Of a stretch of 64,000 bases of DNA, positions 55,398-64,000 are shown piece after piece (the stretch's first letter is position 1; the number at the start of each line of letters is the position of its first letter). The notes under the pieces are model-generated. The model did not search any database and had not been told where the DNA came from. It was given only the letters and a program-made list of their open reading frames with translations. The position numbers and the translations under genes are program-made. Source of the DNA: Gluconobacter cerevisiae (lineage in GTDB: Bacteria; Pseudomonadota; Alphaproteobacteria; Acetobacterales; Acetobacteraceae); the NCBI RefSeq assembly GCF_015244675.1, contig NZ_JABCQO010000003.1, positions 62,001-126,000 on the forward strand. The letters are read 5' to 3'.

Positions 55398-57269
55398 TTG
55401 TCCGCCCCCCAGACCTCCCTCACCGACGAAGAGCGGCAGGAACGCTTTCGTCAGGTCACCATCGCCACCCTGCGCGCCATGGGTGGCGCGCCGGAACAAG
55501 GCGTGGATTTTCAGGGTGCCGTCAGCGGAAACCGCAAGGCAGTGCCAGAAGCCGGAAATGTGGAGCTTCCCTATCTGTCGCGCCATATGCACGACTGGGA
55601 AATCCGCAAGATCCGGGGGGCTGCGGACGCTGCCGCTCTGCGAATGCGGTATCATGCGGACCGGAATACAAACGCCCCGGCTGAACCCGTAGCCCGGCAG
55701 GCTTTCGATGCGCTGGAGCAGGCGCGCTGTGAAGTCTACGGCTCCCGTCACATGGCGGGCGTCCGCGCCAATCTGGAGCAGAAACTCGCCCAGCATTGCG
55801 CCGAAATCGGCTGCAACCGCATGAAAACCCGCGAGGACATGCCTGCCCCGGTGGCGCTGGATCTGCTCGCGCGTGAAGCCATGAGCGGCCATCCGATGCC
55901 GGTTCAGGCAGGCCCTGCGCTTGATGAATGGCGCGCGGCTCTGACGCCTGCGGCAAAATCCGCCCTTGCCGACATGGCCCGCACCCAGAGCGATCAGACG
56001 GCCTTTGCACGCGCGACGACGCGCTTCCTCGGCGCGTGCCAGCTCACGACCGTTCCGGATGAAGACGAAGAGCAGGCCGCGCCGTCCGATCTGCCGTCCG
56101 ATGAGGAAGAGACAACCGAAAGCGACGCTCCGGAAACCGAAGGGCAGGATCAGCAGGCTCCGGCCGCAACGGAAGAAGAAGACGGCTATCAGCCCGAAAG
56201 TGGCGAAACCGGCCTTTCGGGCGAAAGCGAAGCCACAGATTCCGCCGAAATGTCGGAAGATGGCACGGAAGAAGCCGCTGGCCCTTCGGATCAGCAGGCG
56301 GAAACAGGCCCGTCCGAAGCCCTCAATACCTATAAAGCCTACACCACGGATTTCGATGAGGAAGTGAACGCCTCCGATCTTTGCGATCCGGACGAACTGG
56401 ACCGTCTGCGCCAGAAACTCGATCAGCAGATGTCCCAGCTTCACGGTCTGGTCTCGCGCCTCGCGCACCGTCTGCAACGCCGCCTCATGGCGCAGCAGCA
56501 GCGTCGCTGGGAGTTCGAGCAGGAAGAAGGCATTCTCGATGCCGGACGCCTGTCCCGCGTTGTGACAAACCCTACCCTGCCGCTGTCTTGCAAGCATGAA
56601 TGTGAGACCGAGTTCCGCGATACGGTCGTCACCCTCCTGATCGATAATTCTGGTTCGATGCGGGGGCGTCCCATCGGAACGGCCGCTATCTGCGGCGATA
56701 TTCTGGCCCGAACGCTCGAACGCTGTGGTGTGAAGGTGGAGGTTCTCGGCTTCACCACACGGCAATGGAAGGGCGGACAGAGCCGTGAACGCTGGCTCAA
56801 GAGCGGTCGTACTCCCCAGCCGGGGCGGCTCAATGATCTGCGCCACATCATCTACAAAGATGCGGACACGCCCCTGCGACGCGCCCGGCGCAATCTGGGC
56901 CTCATGCTGCGTGACGGCCTACTGAAGGAAAATATCGACGGCGAAGCCCTGCTCTGGGCCTGGAAACGCCTGCGTCGCCGGTCGGAGCACCGTCATATCC
57001 TGATGGTGATTTCAGATGGCGCGCCGGTTGATGACAGTACGTTCTCGGCCAATCCGCACAACTATCTGGAAGACCATCTGCGTCAGGTAATTGCCCGGAT
57101 CGAAGCGGATCGGGCCACGGAGCTTCTGGCCATCGGCATCGGGCATGACGTGACGCGCTATTACCGCAACAGCGTCACCATCAGTTCCGCCGAAGACCTC
57201 GGCGGAACCATGATGGCTCAGCTCAGCGCCCTGTTCGCGCCTTCAACCGGGCATCGCGCAACGCAATAA
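55398..57269 (+). CDS. cobT: Cobaltochelatase subunit CobT
   Basis: 623-residue partner of CobS. The N-terminal domain ([20 protein letters not shown]) is followed by a very acidic Glu/Asp/Ser/Pro-rich linker (about residues 221-320), then a C-terminal von Willebrand A domain with the MIDAS motif DNSGSM (near 415) and [10 protein letters not shown]. The start is TTG 55398, 4 bases after the cobS stop; a longer in-frame ATG lies inside cobS. The 3' end overlaps the convergent decarboxylase gene by 47 bases. Confidence 0.92.
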   Translation: MSAPQTSLTDEERQERFRQVTIATLRAMGGAPEQGVDFQGAVSGNRKAVPEAGNVELPYLSRHMHDWEIRKIRGAADAAALRMRYHADRNTNAPAEPVARQAFDALEQARCEVYGSRHMAGVRANLEQKLAQHCAEIGCNRMKTREDMPAPVALDLLAREAMSGHPMPVQAGPALDEWRAALTPAAKSALADMARTQSDQTAFARATTRFLGACQLTTVPDEDEEQAAPSDLPSDEEETTESDAPETEGQDQQAPAATEEEDGYQPESGETGLSGESEATDSAEMSEDGTEEAAGPSDQQAETGPSEALNTYKAYTTDFDEEVNASDLCDPDELDRLRQKLDQQMSQLHGLVSRLAHRLQRRLMAQQQRRWEFEQEEGILDAGRLSRVVTNPTLPLSCKHECETEFRDTVVTLLIDNSGSMRGRPIGTAAICGDILARTLERCGVKVEVLGFTTRQWKGGQSRERWLKSGRTPQPGRLNDLRHIIYKDADTPLRRARRNLGLMLRDGLLKENIDGEALLWAWKRLRRRSEHRHILMVISDGAPVDDSTFSANPHNYLEDHLRQVIARIEADRATELLAIGIGHDVTRYYRNSVTISSAEDLGGTMMAQLSALFAPSTGHRATQ

Positions 57270-58650
57270 CGGCGTCCAGCATCCGGTTAGTATGGGTGGT
57301 TGTGGTGCGGTGATTGACGATCGCCGCACGCACCGCCAGCCGACCGTTGATCCTTGTCGTGGACGGCGCGGCGATTCCGCTTTCATGCAGATCCTGCACC
57401 AGTTCCGAGACTTCGGCATCTTCCAGACCGTCGAGTCCGAAACAGACGATATTCAATGTCACAGGCGCCAGCAGAACCAGTCCTTCGGTCCGTTCCACAC
57501 GCCGCGCCAGATCGGCTGCAACGTCACAGCATGTCTCGACCATGTCTCCCATACGCTCGGACCCGTAATGGCCCAGCGTCATCCACACCTTGAGCGCCCG
57601 GAAGCCCCGCGATAGATCCGGGCCGAAATCGCAAAACCATGGGGCTCCTGCGGCAAGCCCGCGCTCCTCGCGCACGAGGTAATCAAGGGACTGCGCAAAA
57701 GCCGCTGCATGCTTATGGCTGTCTCGCACCAGCACGCAACCAGCGTCGTAAGGAACCTGCGCCCATTTATGAAAGTCAAACGCCAGACTATCTGCTTTTT
57801 CGATACCGGAAAGCTGATCTTTGAAACGTGGCGAAAGACAGGCCAGTGCTCCGAAGGCTGCATCCACATGAAACCAGAGTCCGGCTTCATGAGCGACAGC
57901 CTCGATCGCCACAAGATCGTCGATAGCTCCACAATCAACCGTGCCAGCCGTTCCCGCCACCATGAACGGCTCCAGACCAGCCTTGCGGTCTGCTGCGATC
58001 ATGTCGCGTAATGCTCCGATATCCATCCGATGATCGGCCAGAACCGGAACACGCCGGAGCGCCTCGCTGCCGAGCCCAGCCAGATCGAACGCGCGGGGCA
58101 GACATCCATGGGCTGTTGTTGCGGCATAGCCGACAAGCCCGCGACCGCCGATCCCGTTTTTACGGATCGCAAGGTCCTGCGCGCGGCTCGCCGTAATGAC
58201 GCTGATGAAATTGGCCATGGACGACCCCGTCACCAGACAGCCCGATCCGTCCTGAGGCATTCCGACCATCTGCAACGCCCAGCGGATTACTTCACGCTCG
58301 ACTTCGATTGGCGCGTGATCGCGCCCACCACAATTGGCGTTCAGGCCCCCGGCCAGCATCTCGGCCAGCATGCCGACCGGCGTCCCTGCCCCATGCACCC
58401 ATCCCATGAAACCGGGATGGGTATTTCCCACGCCATAAGGCACGACAAGTTCCTGATAGCGGCCATACAGATCGTCGAGGGAATGCCCCTTTTCCGGCAG
58501 ACCTTCCTTCAGGCTCTGTCGGGCAGCAGACGGCATCGGTCGCCAGACGGGGCCGTCGCCCACATGTTCCATGCGATCGAAGACTTCATCCAGCATCCGA
58601 TGTCCGATCTCACGGATGCCGTTCCAGTCCGTGGGGTCCAGTCCGGCCAT
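57223..58650 (-). CDS. PLP-dependent group II decarboxylase
   Basis: 475-residue fold-type I PLP enzyme of the aromatic-amino-acid / glutamate / diaminobutyrate decarboxylase family. [31 protein letters not shown] and the PLP-lysine segment [16 protein letters not shown] are present; [14 protein letters not shown] is the cofactor-phosphate region. The substrate is not defined. AAGGGA lies 7 bases before ATG 58650 and is abutted by a hairpin. It is the second gene after DUF1217 on the minus strand (78-base gap). Confidence 0.85.
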   Translation of the reverse strand: MAGLDPTDWNGIREIGHRMLDEVFDRMEHVGDGPVWRPMPSAARQSLKEGLPEKGHSLDDLYGRYQELVVPYGVGNTHPGFMGWVHGAGTPVGMLAEMLAGGLNANCGGRDHAPIEVEREVIRWALQMVGMPQDGSGCLVTGSSMANFISVITASRAQDLAIRKNGIGGRGLVGYAATTAHGCLPRAFDLAGLGSEALRRVPVLADHRMDIGALRDMIAADRKAGLEPFMVAGTAGTVDCGAIDDLVAIEAVAHEAGLWFHVDAAFGALACLSPRFKDQLSGIEKADSLAFDFHKWAQVPYDAGCVLVRDSHKHAAAFAQSLDYLVREERGLAAGAPWFCDFGPDLSRGFRALKVWMTLGHYGSERMGDMVETCCDVAADLARRVERTEGLVLLAPVTLNIVCFGLDGLEDAEVSELVQDLHESGIAAPSTTRINGRLAVRAAIVNHRTTTTHTNRMLDAVIALRDARLKARTGR

Positions 58651-58663
58651 GAAAATATCCCTT

Positions 58664-58683
58664 CACCTGAAATCCGTCAGGTG
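58664..58683 (-). repeat. Hairpin abutting the decarboxylase ribosome-binding site
   Basis: Perfect 7-base arms CACCTGA and TCAGGTG with a 6-base loop. On the minus strand the structure ends directly at the AAGGGA sequence that precedes the decarboxylase ATG. It may tune translation or serve as an operator dyad. Confidence 0.55.
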
Positions 58684-58728
58684 TCTGCGATACAGGGCCG
58701 GACACAGGATGTCACGTCAGCAGGGCAT

Positions 58729-59553
58729 TCAGAACAGCGCCGAATACAGCGAAGAACTGCTGCTTGAACTGTCGCCCGTGAAAAGGGAAAGGATGCTGGT
58801 TGTGGAGCCGTTTCCTCCGTAGAGGGTCAGCATGCTTGCAGGTGTTGACGTCTTTGTGGGGTGGATCTGCAACAGAGCCAGATACTGCTGGGCGAACTGC
58901 TGGATTCCCTTGGTCGTACTGAGCTTGGACAGATCGAGTTTCGAGCCGAGCAGACGGACCTGCTGATCGTAATCCAGTGCCCCGAACTGCGTTGAATCGA
59001 AACCAGACACGACTTCCGCAACTTTCAGAAGTTTTGGGTCCGCCATCACGTTTTCAAGCGTCATATCCGTCCTGGCGGTCCGGGTGAAATACAGAGCATC
59101 TCCCAGACCCGGTGTTTCCGTCTCCAGACTGCTTTCATAGCTGTTGGTCAGATAGTTCTGGGTGATTTTCTGAATGGTGTCGGCGGAGGCCAACGGAGAC
59201 GTTGACCAGTTGGAAAACGCTTTCGCAAATGCTTTCCATGACGAGTTGCCACTCGTCTGGGCAAGAGATTTGGCTGATGTCGGGTCCTGCGTCATCAGCT
59301 TCGTCAGAACGGCCGTCTCACCGATTGCCGAAGACATGCCATAGGCACCCAGCACGACTTTGAGGGCCTTGTAGTTTTTCAGAAGCTGCTGTGGCGTCTT
59401 GATCGAAGACGCATCATTCTGGAAAGCTGAAACAGCCTGCTGGGTAGGGACGCTTGTTTTTTCCCACTTGTTCGCTGAAGACTCTTCATTCTTGACGATG
59501 GAGACATACTGCGGAATGGCGGGCATAGCGGAAATGGAGGACGACACGCGCAT
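58729..59553 (-). CDS. DUF1217 domain protein
   Basis: 274-residue protein of a family found mainly with flagellar genes in alphaproteobacteria; its role is unknown. The pattern ITQNYLTNSYESSLETE, GLGDALYFTRTARTDM and VMADPKLLKVAEVV fits DUF1217. There is no signal peptide; the C-terminus is a low-complexity Ser run (GDSSSSSSSLYSALF). The start may instead be GTG two codons later, because GGAG then has 8-base spacing. No other flagellar gene is in the window. Confidence 0.78.
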   Translation of the reverse strand: MRVSSSISAMPAIPQYVSIVKNEESSANKWEKTSVPTQQAVSAFQNDASSIKTPQQLLKNYKALKVVLGAYGMSSAIGETAVLTKLMTQDPTSAKSLAQTSGNSSWKAFAKAFSNWSTSPLASADTIQKITQNYLTNSYESSLETETPGLGDALYFTRTARTDMTLENVMADPKLLKVAEVVSGFDSTQFGALDYDQQVRLLGSKLDLSKLSTTKGIQQFAQQYLALLQIHPTKTSTPASMLTLYGGNGSTTSILSLFTGDSSSSSSSLYSALF

Positions 59554-59649
59554 TTCTCCGAAAGAGGAGGAGGTGCCATCATTTTACCGCTTCATTCCCT
59601 AATACGGTCTTAACGTTTCTTTCCCCTCTTCACAGTCCGGAACCCCCTC

Positions 59650-60513
59650 ATGTCCCTGCGTCTTACCCTGCTCGCCGCGACTGCCGCACTCCTGACGCCC
59701 GTCATGGCCAGTGCGTCCGAACCTGCCGCCCTTCCCGCCTCGTGTATGACCTATGAACTGGGCGGCACCCAGAACACTGCACATGGACTGACGGCAAAGA
59801 CCCTGCATGCCGCGCTGACCGGAACGGATATCACGCTCGACATTCATGGCGTGACCCTCTCCGACCCTTCCGGCCATGTCGAGACCGCAACTCTGGAGCG
59901 TTTCAATGCTGTTGCCGCCTATGCCGCACTCAGTGCCTTTCGCGGCGGCATCAGTCCCGCCTGCAAAAACCAGAGCCTGACAATCAACAGCAGCGACATT
60001 CGGGGTGGCACGCCGCAGGCCACATGGACGAGTGTGACGCTCGCTCGCCCCGGTCACGACATGACGATCCGCAAGGCGTCGATCCAGGCGGTCCAGACGA
60101 CGCCGGATCTGCGCCTGAAGGTTGAGGGCACTGGCATCCACGATACCAAACAGCCACTCATGCCCACGCAGCTTTCAGCAGACCTGACGGTTCAGGGTCT
60201 CGACACCGCACGCCAGCAAATCACGATCAACGCCCTGCATGCCATCACGGGCAGCAGCGCCATCGACGGCAAGGGCACCATCTCGCCCGGCGCCACAGCA
60301 TCTACGTCGACGGCGGACCTGCATATCGGCGTGACGAACGTCGATACCCTGATTGGTGAGATCCGTGATACGGCCCCCAAGAAAGTCGTGGCCGCACTCA
60401 CAATTGCCCGACTGATGGGCCGTCAGAGCGGCGATACGACCCTGTGGGACGTCGGGCTGAGTGGCGGCGTCGTGACCGTCAACCGCATTCCGCTGCCGTT
60501 CTCAGTCCCCTGA
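59650..60513 (+). CDS. Exported protein of unknown function
   Basis: Not recognised. 287 residues with a clear Sec signal (LTLLAATAALLTPVMASAS). The mature part is rich in Thr, Ala and alternating hydrophobics, e.g. LTGTDITLDIHGVTLSD and TVQGLDTARQQITIN, suggesting a long beta-sheet protein of the AsmA-like or porin-like class. Only two cysteines (ASCMTYE, PACKNQ). It is divergent from DUF1217 and its last 12 bases overlap the convergent mfd. Confidence 0.6.
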   Translation: MSLRLTLLAATAALLTPVMASASEPAALPASCMTYELGGTQNTAHGLTAKTLHAALTGTDITLDIHGVTLSDPSGHVETATLERFNAVAAYAALSAFRGGISPACKNQSLTINSSDIRGGTPQATWTSVTLARPGHDMTIRKASIQAVQTTPDLRLKVEGTGIHDTKQPLMPTQLSADLTVQGLDTARQQITINALHAITGSSAIDGKGTISPGATASTSTADLHIGVTNVDTLIGEIRDTAPKKVVAALTIARLMGRQSGDTTLWDVGLSGGVVTVNRIPLPFSVP

Positions 60514-63500
60514 CGTTTCGGCTTCCAGCTTGCGGATCATTTTGCACAGGACGGTCGTGACCTTCTTGGCATAGCCAATGCGGGTCGCATTCGTCATTTC
60601 GCGGATGACCGCAAGCTTGTGATCGGGGCGGATTTTTACCCCTGATTCCTTCTTGCGCGTCACCCAGTCGATCAGCGCGGCGGGATTTCCGAAACGGTTG
60701 CGACGGAACTGGATCACCATACCCTTTGGTCCGGTCTCCAGACGCTCCACCCCGGCTTCACGGCACAGACGCTTGATCAGGACCACATCCAGCAGATTGC
60801 CGACTTCCGGCGGAAGCGATCCAAAACGATCAACCAGTTCCGCACGCATCGCCTCGACCTCGGCCTCGTTCGTCAACGCTGCAATCCGACGATACAGCCC
60901 CAGACGCACGGGCAGGTCCGGCACATAGGTTTCGGGGATCAGGACCGGCAGACCGAGAATGATGGTCGGGGTCCAGCTATCTTCTTCCTCCAGACGCTTG
61001 CCGCGTTCGCGACGCAGATCGACCACGGCGTCTTCCAGCATCTGCTGATAGAGTTCGATCCCGACTTCCTTGATATGTCCGGACTGTTCGTCACCCAGCA
61101 GGTTGCCCGCACCGCGCAGATCTAGATCGTGGGACGCCAACGTGAACCCGGCCCCGAGCGAATCCAGCGTTTGCATGATTTCGAGCCGCTTTTCCGACGA
61201 GGCCGAGAGCGGACGCGTCTGCGGCCAGGTCAGATACGCATAACCGCGCTGCTTGCCACGCCCTACGCGCCCGCGAAGCTGATAAAGCTGCCCCAGACCG
61301 AACATATCCGCGCGGTGAATGATGATCGTATTCACACTGGGCATGTCCAGCCCGCTTTCCACGATATTGGTGGAGAGCAGGATGTCGTATTTCCCGTCCG
61401 CGAACTCCGTCATGACCCGTTCGAGTTCGGTCGGCGTCAAACGGCCATGTGCCTGTACCGTCTTGGCATCCGGCACGATTTCCGCCAGACGCTCGGCCAT
61501 CCTATCCATATCCGCCAGACGCGGCACGACACAGAAGACCTGGCCGCCCCGGAACCTCTCACGCTGGATGGCCTCACGGATCATGACGCTGTCGAAGGGC
61601 GTGATGAACGTGCGCACCGCCAGACGATCCGTCGGTGGCGTTGCGATCAGGCTCATTTCCCGCACACCGGACAGCGAGAGCTGAAGCGTTCTCGGAAGCG
61701 GTGTGGCGGAGAGCGTCAGGACATGTACGTCCTCCCGCAGCGCTTTCAAGCGTTCTTTGTGAGAGACGCCGAAATGCTGCTCTTCGTCGATGATGAGGAG
61801 GCCCAGACGCTCGAACGCAACACTTTTGGCCAGTAATGCATGAGTGCCGATCACGATATCCACGGTGCCATCCGCCATTCCTTCACGGACCTTCGTAGCC
61901 TCCTTGGGCGTTACGAGACGCGAAAGCTGCACCACATTGACCGGAAAGCCTTCAAAGCGTGCCGTGAAGCTCCGGAAATGCTGACGGGCGAGCAGCGTTG
62001 TCGGCACCACGACAGCGACCTGCATGCCTGAAAGCGCAGCCACGAATGCCGCCCGCAGTGCTACTTCCGTCTTGCCGAAGCCCACATCGCCACAGATCAG
62101 CCTGTCCATTGGACGCCCGGCGCTCATGTCTTCCAGCACATCCGCAATCGCACGGGACTGGTCCTCCGTCTCCATGAACGGAAAGCGCGCGCAGAACTCG
62201 TCCCACAGCCCCTCGGCGGGTGCGAGCGTTGGCGCGTCCTTCATGGCGCGGACTGCGGCGGTCTTGATCAGCTCGCCCGCCATGACGCGGATGCGGGACT
62301 TCATCTTGGCCTTGCGGGCCTGCCAGGCTGTTCCGCTAAGCTTGTCGAGCTGAACCCCGGCCTGCTCAGAACCGAAACGGCTCAGAAGCTCGATGTTCTC
62401 AACCGGCAGAAGAAGGCGCTGCTCCCCGTCATAGAGGATCGATAAGTAATCGTGCGCGACCCGGCCTTCCACGACCGTTTCAAGCCCCACATACCGCCCG
62501 ATCCCGTAATCGGAATGAACGACCAGATCCCCGTCCGCAATTTCGCCGACCTGCGAAATGAACTGCTCGCCGCGCTTGCGACGGCGCGGCGGACGCGAGA
62601 TCCGCTCGCCCAGAAGGTCCTGTTCGGAGACGAAGCACAGACGGTCCGAGACGAAGCCGCGCTCCAGCCCCAGCGTCAGCAGGCCGGTCGTGCCTTTCGG
62701 CATTCCCGCCGCATCCGGCCAGTCGTCATAGGATGTGACCGTGACGCCATGTTCTGCCAGAAGATGCGAAATCCGCTCCCGTGAGCCCCGGCTCCAGGCC
62801 GTAACATAGGTGCGCCGTCCGGCCTCGGCCCAGGTTTTCACCTGCTGGCCAAAAGCCTCGAACATCCCTGCCCGCGTTCCGTCCTTCGCACGCGCAAACA
62901 GTGGGCCGGGGCGGTATCCCGCATCCACGCCATGCGCCGTATCCGGCATGGCGAACGCGTTCAGAATGACGGACGGCACATCCGCCAGCATCGATTCCCA
63001 GCCGTGTGTATCCAGATAGAGCCGGTGCGGCGGCAGCGGACGATAGGGGATTTCGCCTTCACGCGTCGGAACGCGCCGGGCCTGATAATGATCGGCGATC
63101 ATATCCAGTCGCGCCTTGAGGATCTCCGGTGCGTGCTGGTCGAAACTGACCGCACCACCCGGCAGATAATCCAGCAGCGTTTCCATCTGATGGCCGTCGC
63201 CGTCATGGAACAATGGTAGATAGTGCTCCAGCCCCGGATAGCGCCGACCGTCCGAGACATTCTCGTAAATTGTATCGGATATTGCAGCCGGGCCAAACGA
63301 ATCGCGCCAGCCAGTGCGGAAGCGACTGATGCTGTCGGGGCCCAGCGAGAACTCGGATACCGGGCGCAGTTCGAAGCGCTTCAGGGTCTCGGTGGAGCGC
63401 TGCGTTCCCACGTCGAACGCACGGATGTTCTCGACTTCGTCTCCGAACAGATCGAGCCGGATCGGATCGCTTTCCCCGGCCGGGAACAGATCGAAAATGC

Positions 63501-63993
63501 CGCCGCGCGTTGCGAACTCGCCCGCTTCCATGACCGTATCGGTCCGGGTGTAGCCATTGGCGACCAGCAGTTCGATCAGCATGGCCTGATCAAGGCTCTC
63601 GCCCGTCTTCACGCTGATGGACTGTCCCCGAAACGCCGAACGCGGAGGCACACGCTGGATCAGGCTGTGCACGGTCGTCAGAACAATGCGCTGCGCCTTC
63701 GTGGACTCCAGAAGGCGGCAGAGCGTCCCTGCCCGTTCGGCGATCAGAACCGGATTGGGCGAGACGCGGTCGTAAGGCAGACAGTCCCAGGGCGGCAGTC
63801 GCAGGACTTCCACTTCGGGCATGAGCCACGCCAGCATGTCTGCCAGCGCCGCCACAGCAGCATCGTCTCGCGCGACGTGAAGCAGCGGGCCGTCATGCTC
63901 GGCAAGGCGCTGACGGAGAAGAAAGGCCACACTGCCATCAGGCACGCCCCAGACGGTCGGTCCGAAAGACCTGTCGAAGGACGTTGTGGACAT
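60502..63993 (-). CDS. mfd: Transcription-repair coupling factor Mfd
   Basis: Recognises RNA polymerase stalled at DNA damage, removes it and recruits UvrA. Domains in order: UvrB-like N-terminus, the RNA-polymerase-interacting CarD-like domain (DLVVHSDYGIGRYVGLE near residue 488), RecG-type helicase motors with Walker A CGDVGFGKTEVALRAAF (near 634) and DEEQHFGV (near 734), and the C-terminal TRCF domain (LPVLIPETYVPDLPVRLGLY). The 1163-residue length is normal, and the gene is complete within 8 bases of the window edge. Confidence 0.97.
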   Translation of the reverse strand: MSTTSFDRSFGPTVWGVPDGSVAFLLRQRLAEHDGPLLHVARDDAAVAALADMLAWLMPEVEVLRLPPWDCLPYDRVSPNPVLIAERAGTLCRLLESTKAQRIVLTTVHSLIQRVPPRSAFRGQSISVKTGESLDQAMLIELLVANGYTRTDTVMEAGEFATRGGIFDLFPAGESDPIRLDLFGDEVENIRAFDVGTQRSTETLKRFELRPVSEFSLGPDSISRFRTGWRDSFGPAAISDTIYENVSDGRRYPGLEHYLPLFHDGDGHQMETLLDYLPGGAVSFDQHAPEILKARLDMIADHYQARRVPTREGEIPYRPLPPHRLYLDTHGWESMLADVPSVILNAFAMPDTAHGVDAGYRPGPLFARAKDGTRAGMFEAFGQQVKTWAEAGRRTYVTAWSRGSRERISHLLAEHGVTVTSYDDWPDAAGMPKGTTGLLTLGLERGFVSDRLCFVSEQDLLGERISRPPRRRKRGEQFISQVGEIADGDLVVHSDYGIGRYVGLETVVEGRVAHDYLSILYDGEQRLLLPVENIELLSRFGSEQAGVQLDKLSGTAWQARKAKMKSRIRVMAGELIKTAAVRAMKDAPTLAPAEGLWDEFCARFPFMETEDQSRAIADVLEDMSAGRPMDRLICGDVGFGKTEVALRAAFVAALSGMQVAVVVPTTLLARQHFRSFTARFEGFPVNVVQLSRLVTPKEATKVREGMADGTVDIVIGTHALLAKSVAFERLGLLIIDEEQHFGVSHKERLKALREDVHVLTLSATPLPRTLQLSLSGVREMSLIATPPTDRLAVRTFITPFDSVMIREAIQRERFRGGQVFCVVPRLADMDRMAERLAEIVPDAKTVQAHGRLTPTELERVMTEFADGKYDILLSTNIVESGLDMPSVNTIIIHRADMFGLGQLYQLRGRVGRGKQRGYAYLTWPQTRPLSASSEKRLEIMQTLDSLGAGFTLASHDLDLRGAGNLLGDEQSGHIKEVGIELYQQMLEDAVVDLRRERGKRLEEEDSWTPTIILGLPVLIPETYVPDLPVRLGLYRRIAALTNEAEVEAMRAELVDRFGSLPPEVGNLLDVVLIKRLCREAGVERLETGPKGMVIQFRRNRFGNPAALIDWVTRKKESGVKIRPDHKLAVIREMTNATRIGYAKKVTTVLCKMIRKLEAETSGD

Positions 63994-64000
63994 TTCACGG

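Noticed and set aside
55371-56846. Long open frame antisense to cobT
   Set aside because: The hydrophobic-looking stretch is just the complement of the Glu/Asp-rich CobT linker.

Overview
The window is a gene-dense, moderately GC-rich piece of an alphaproteobacterial chromosome. Gene content and protein style point to the acetic acid bacteria (Acetobacteraceae), most likely Gluconobacter or a close relative. The supporting signs are the linkage of rpsT, dnaA, dnaN, recF and gyrB, the BolA / J-protein / CobS / CobT block, the prfA-prmC-DUF4167 neighbourhood, an exported sugar-lactonase-type propeller protein and a YdiJ-type flavo-iron-sulfur dehydrogenase. The taxonomic call is inference, since no database was searched. 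No insertion sequence, prophage, CRISPR array or clearly broken gene was seen; the only truncated gene is mutM at the left edge.

Layout. 1-8300: mutM end, rpsT, then the replication/repair block dnaA-dnaN-recF-gyrB and a DUF3108 exported protein. 8400-18000: amino-sugar supply for the envelope (glmU-glmS), a large FAD/Fe-S 2-hydroxyacid dehydrogenase, a ThiE-like protein with an altered active site, and a Na+/H+ antiporter with a cyclic-nucleotide-binding-like tail. 18000-22130: a POT-family transporter and a porin flank a 560-base non-coding region holding five copies of a 13-base dyad, two of them fused into a perfect 32-base palindrome. 22126-29953 (minus strand): a tight operon for wall remodelling (lytic transglycosylase, RlpA, D,D-carboxypeptidase), then tmk, holB, metG, tatD and an MBL hydrolase. 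30168-36060: a VTT-type membrane protein paired with an ATP-grasp enzyme, MlaD, UppP, an amino-acid permease and an MscS channel.

36250-46608: tRNA-Met(CAU), a glycosyltransferase, and the minus-strand translation/metabolism block lysC - nitronate monooxygenase - rodZ - ispG - hisS - prfA - prmC - DUF4167, interrupted by one plus-strand exported protein. 46773-51955: ubiG, a Tat-exported lactonase-like propeller, a DUF3553-comF-grxC-DUF2147 operon, galU and tRNA-Leu(GAG). 52015-63993: lipB, a LolA-like lipoprotein with bolA, a J-domain protein with cobS-cobT, a PLP decarboxylase behind a DUF1217 (flagellum-associated family) gene, an unknown exported protein, and mfd.

The genome is very compact. 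Many operon joints are 1-4 base stop/start overlaps, and six convergent gene pairs overlap tail to tail. The least explained items are the palindrome array at 19469-19666, the VTT/ATP-grasp pair at 30168-31783, the ThiE paralogue with substituted catalytic residues, and the POT transporter with a lost ExxER motif.
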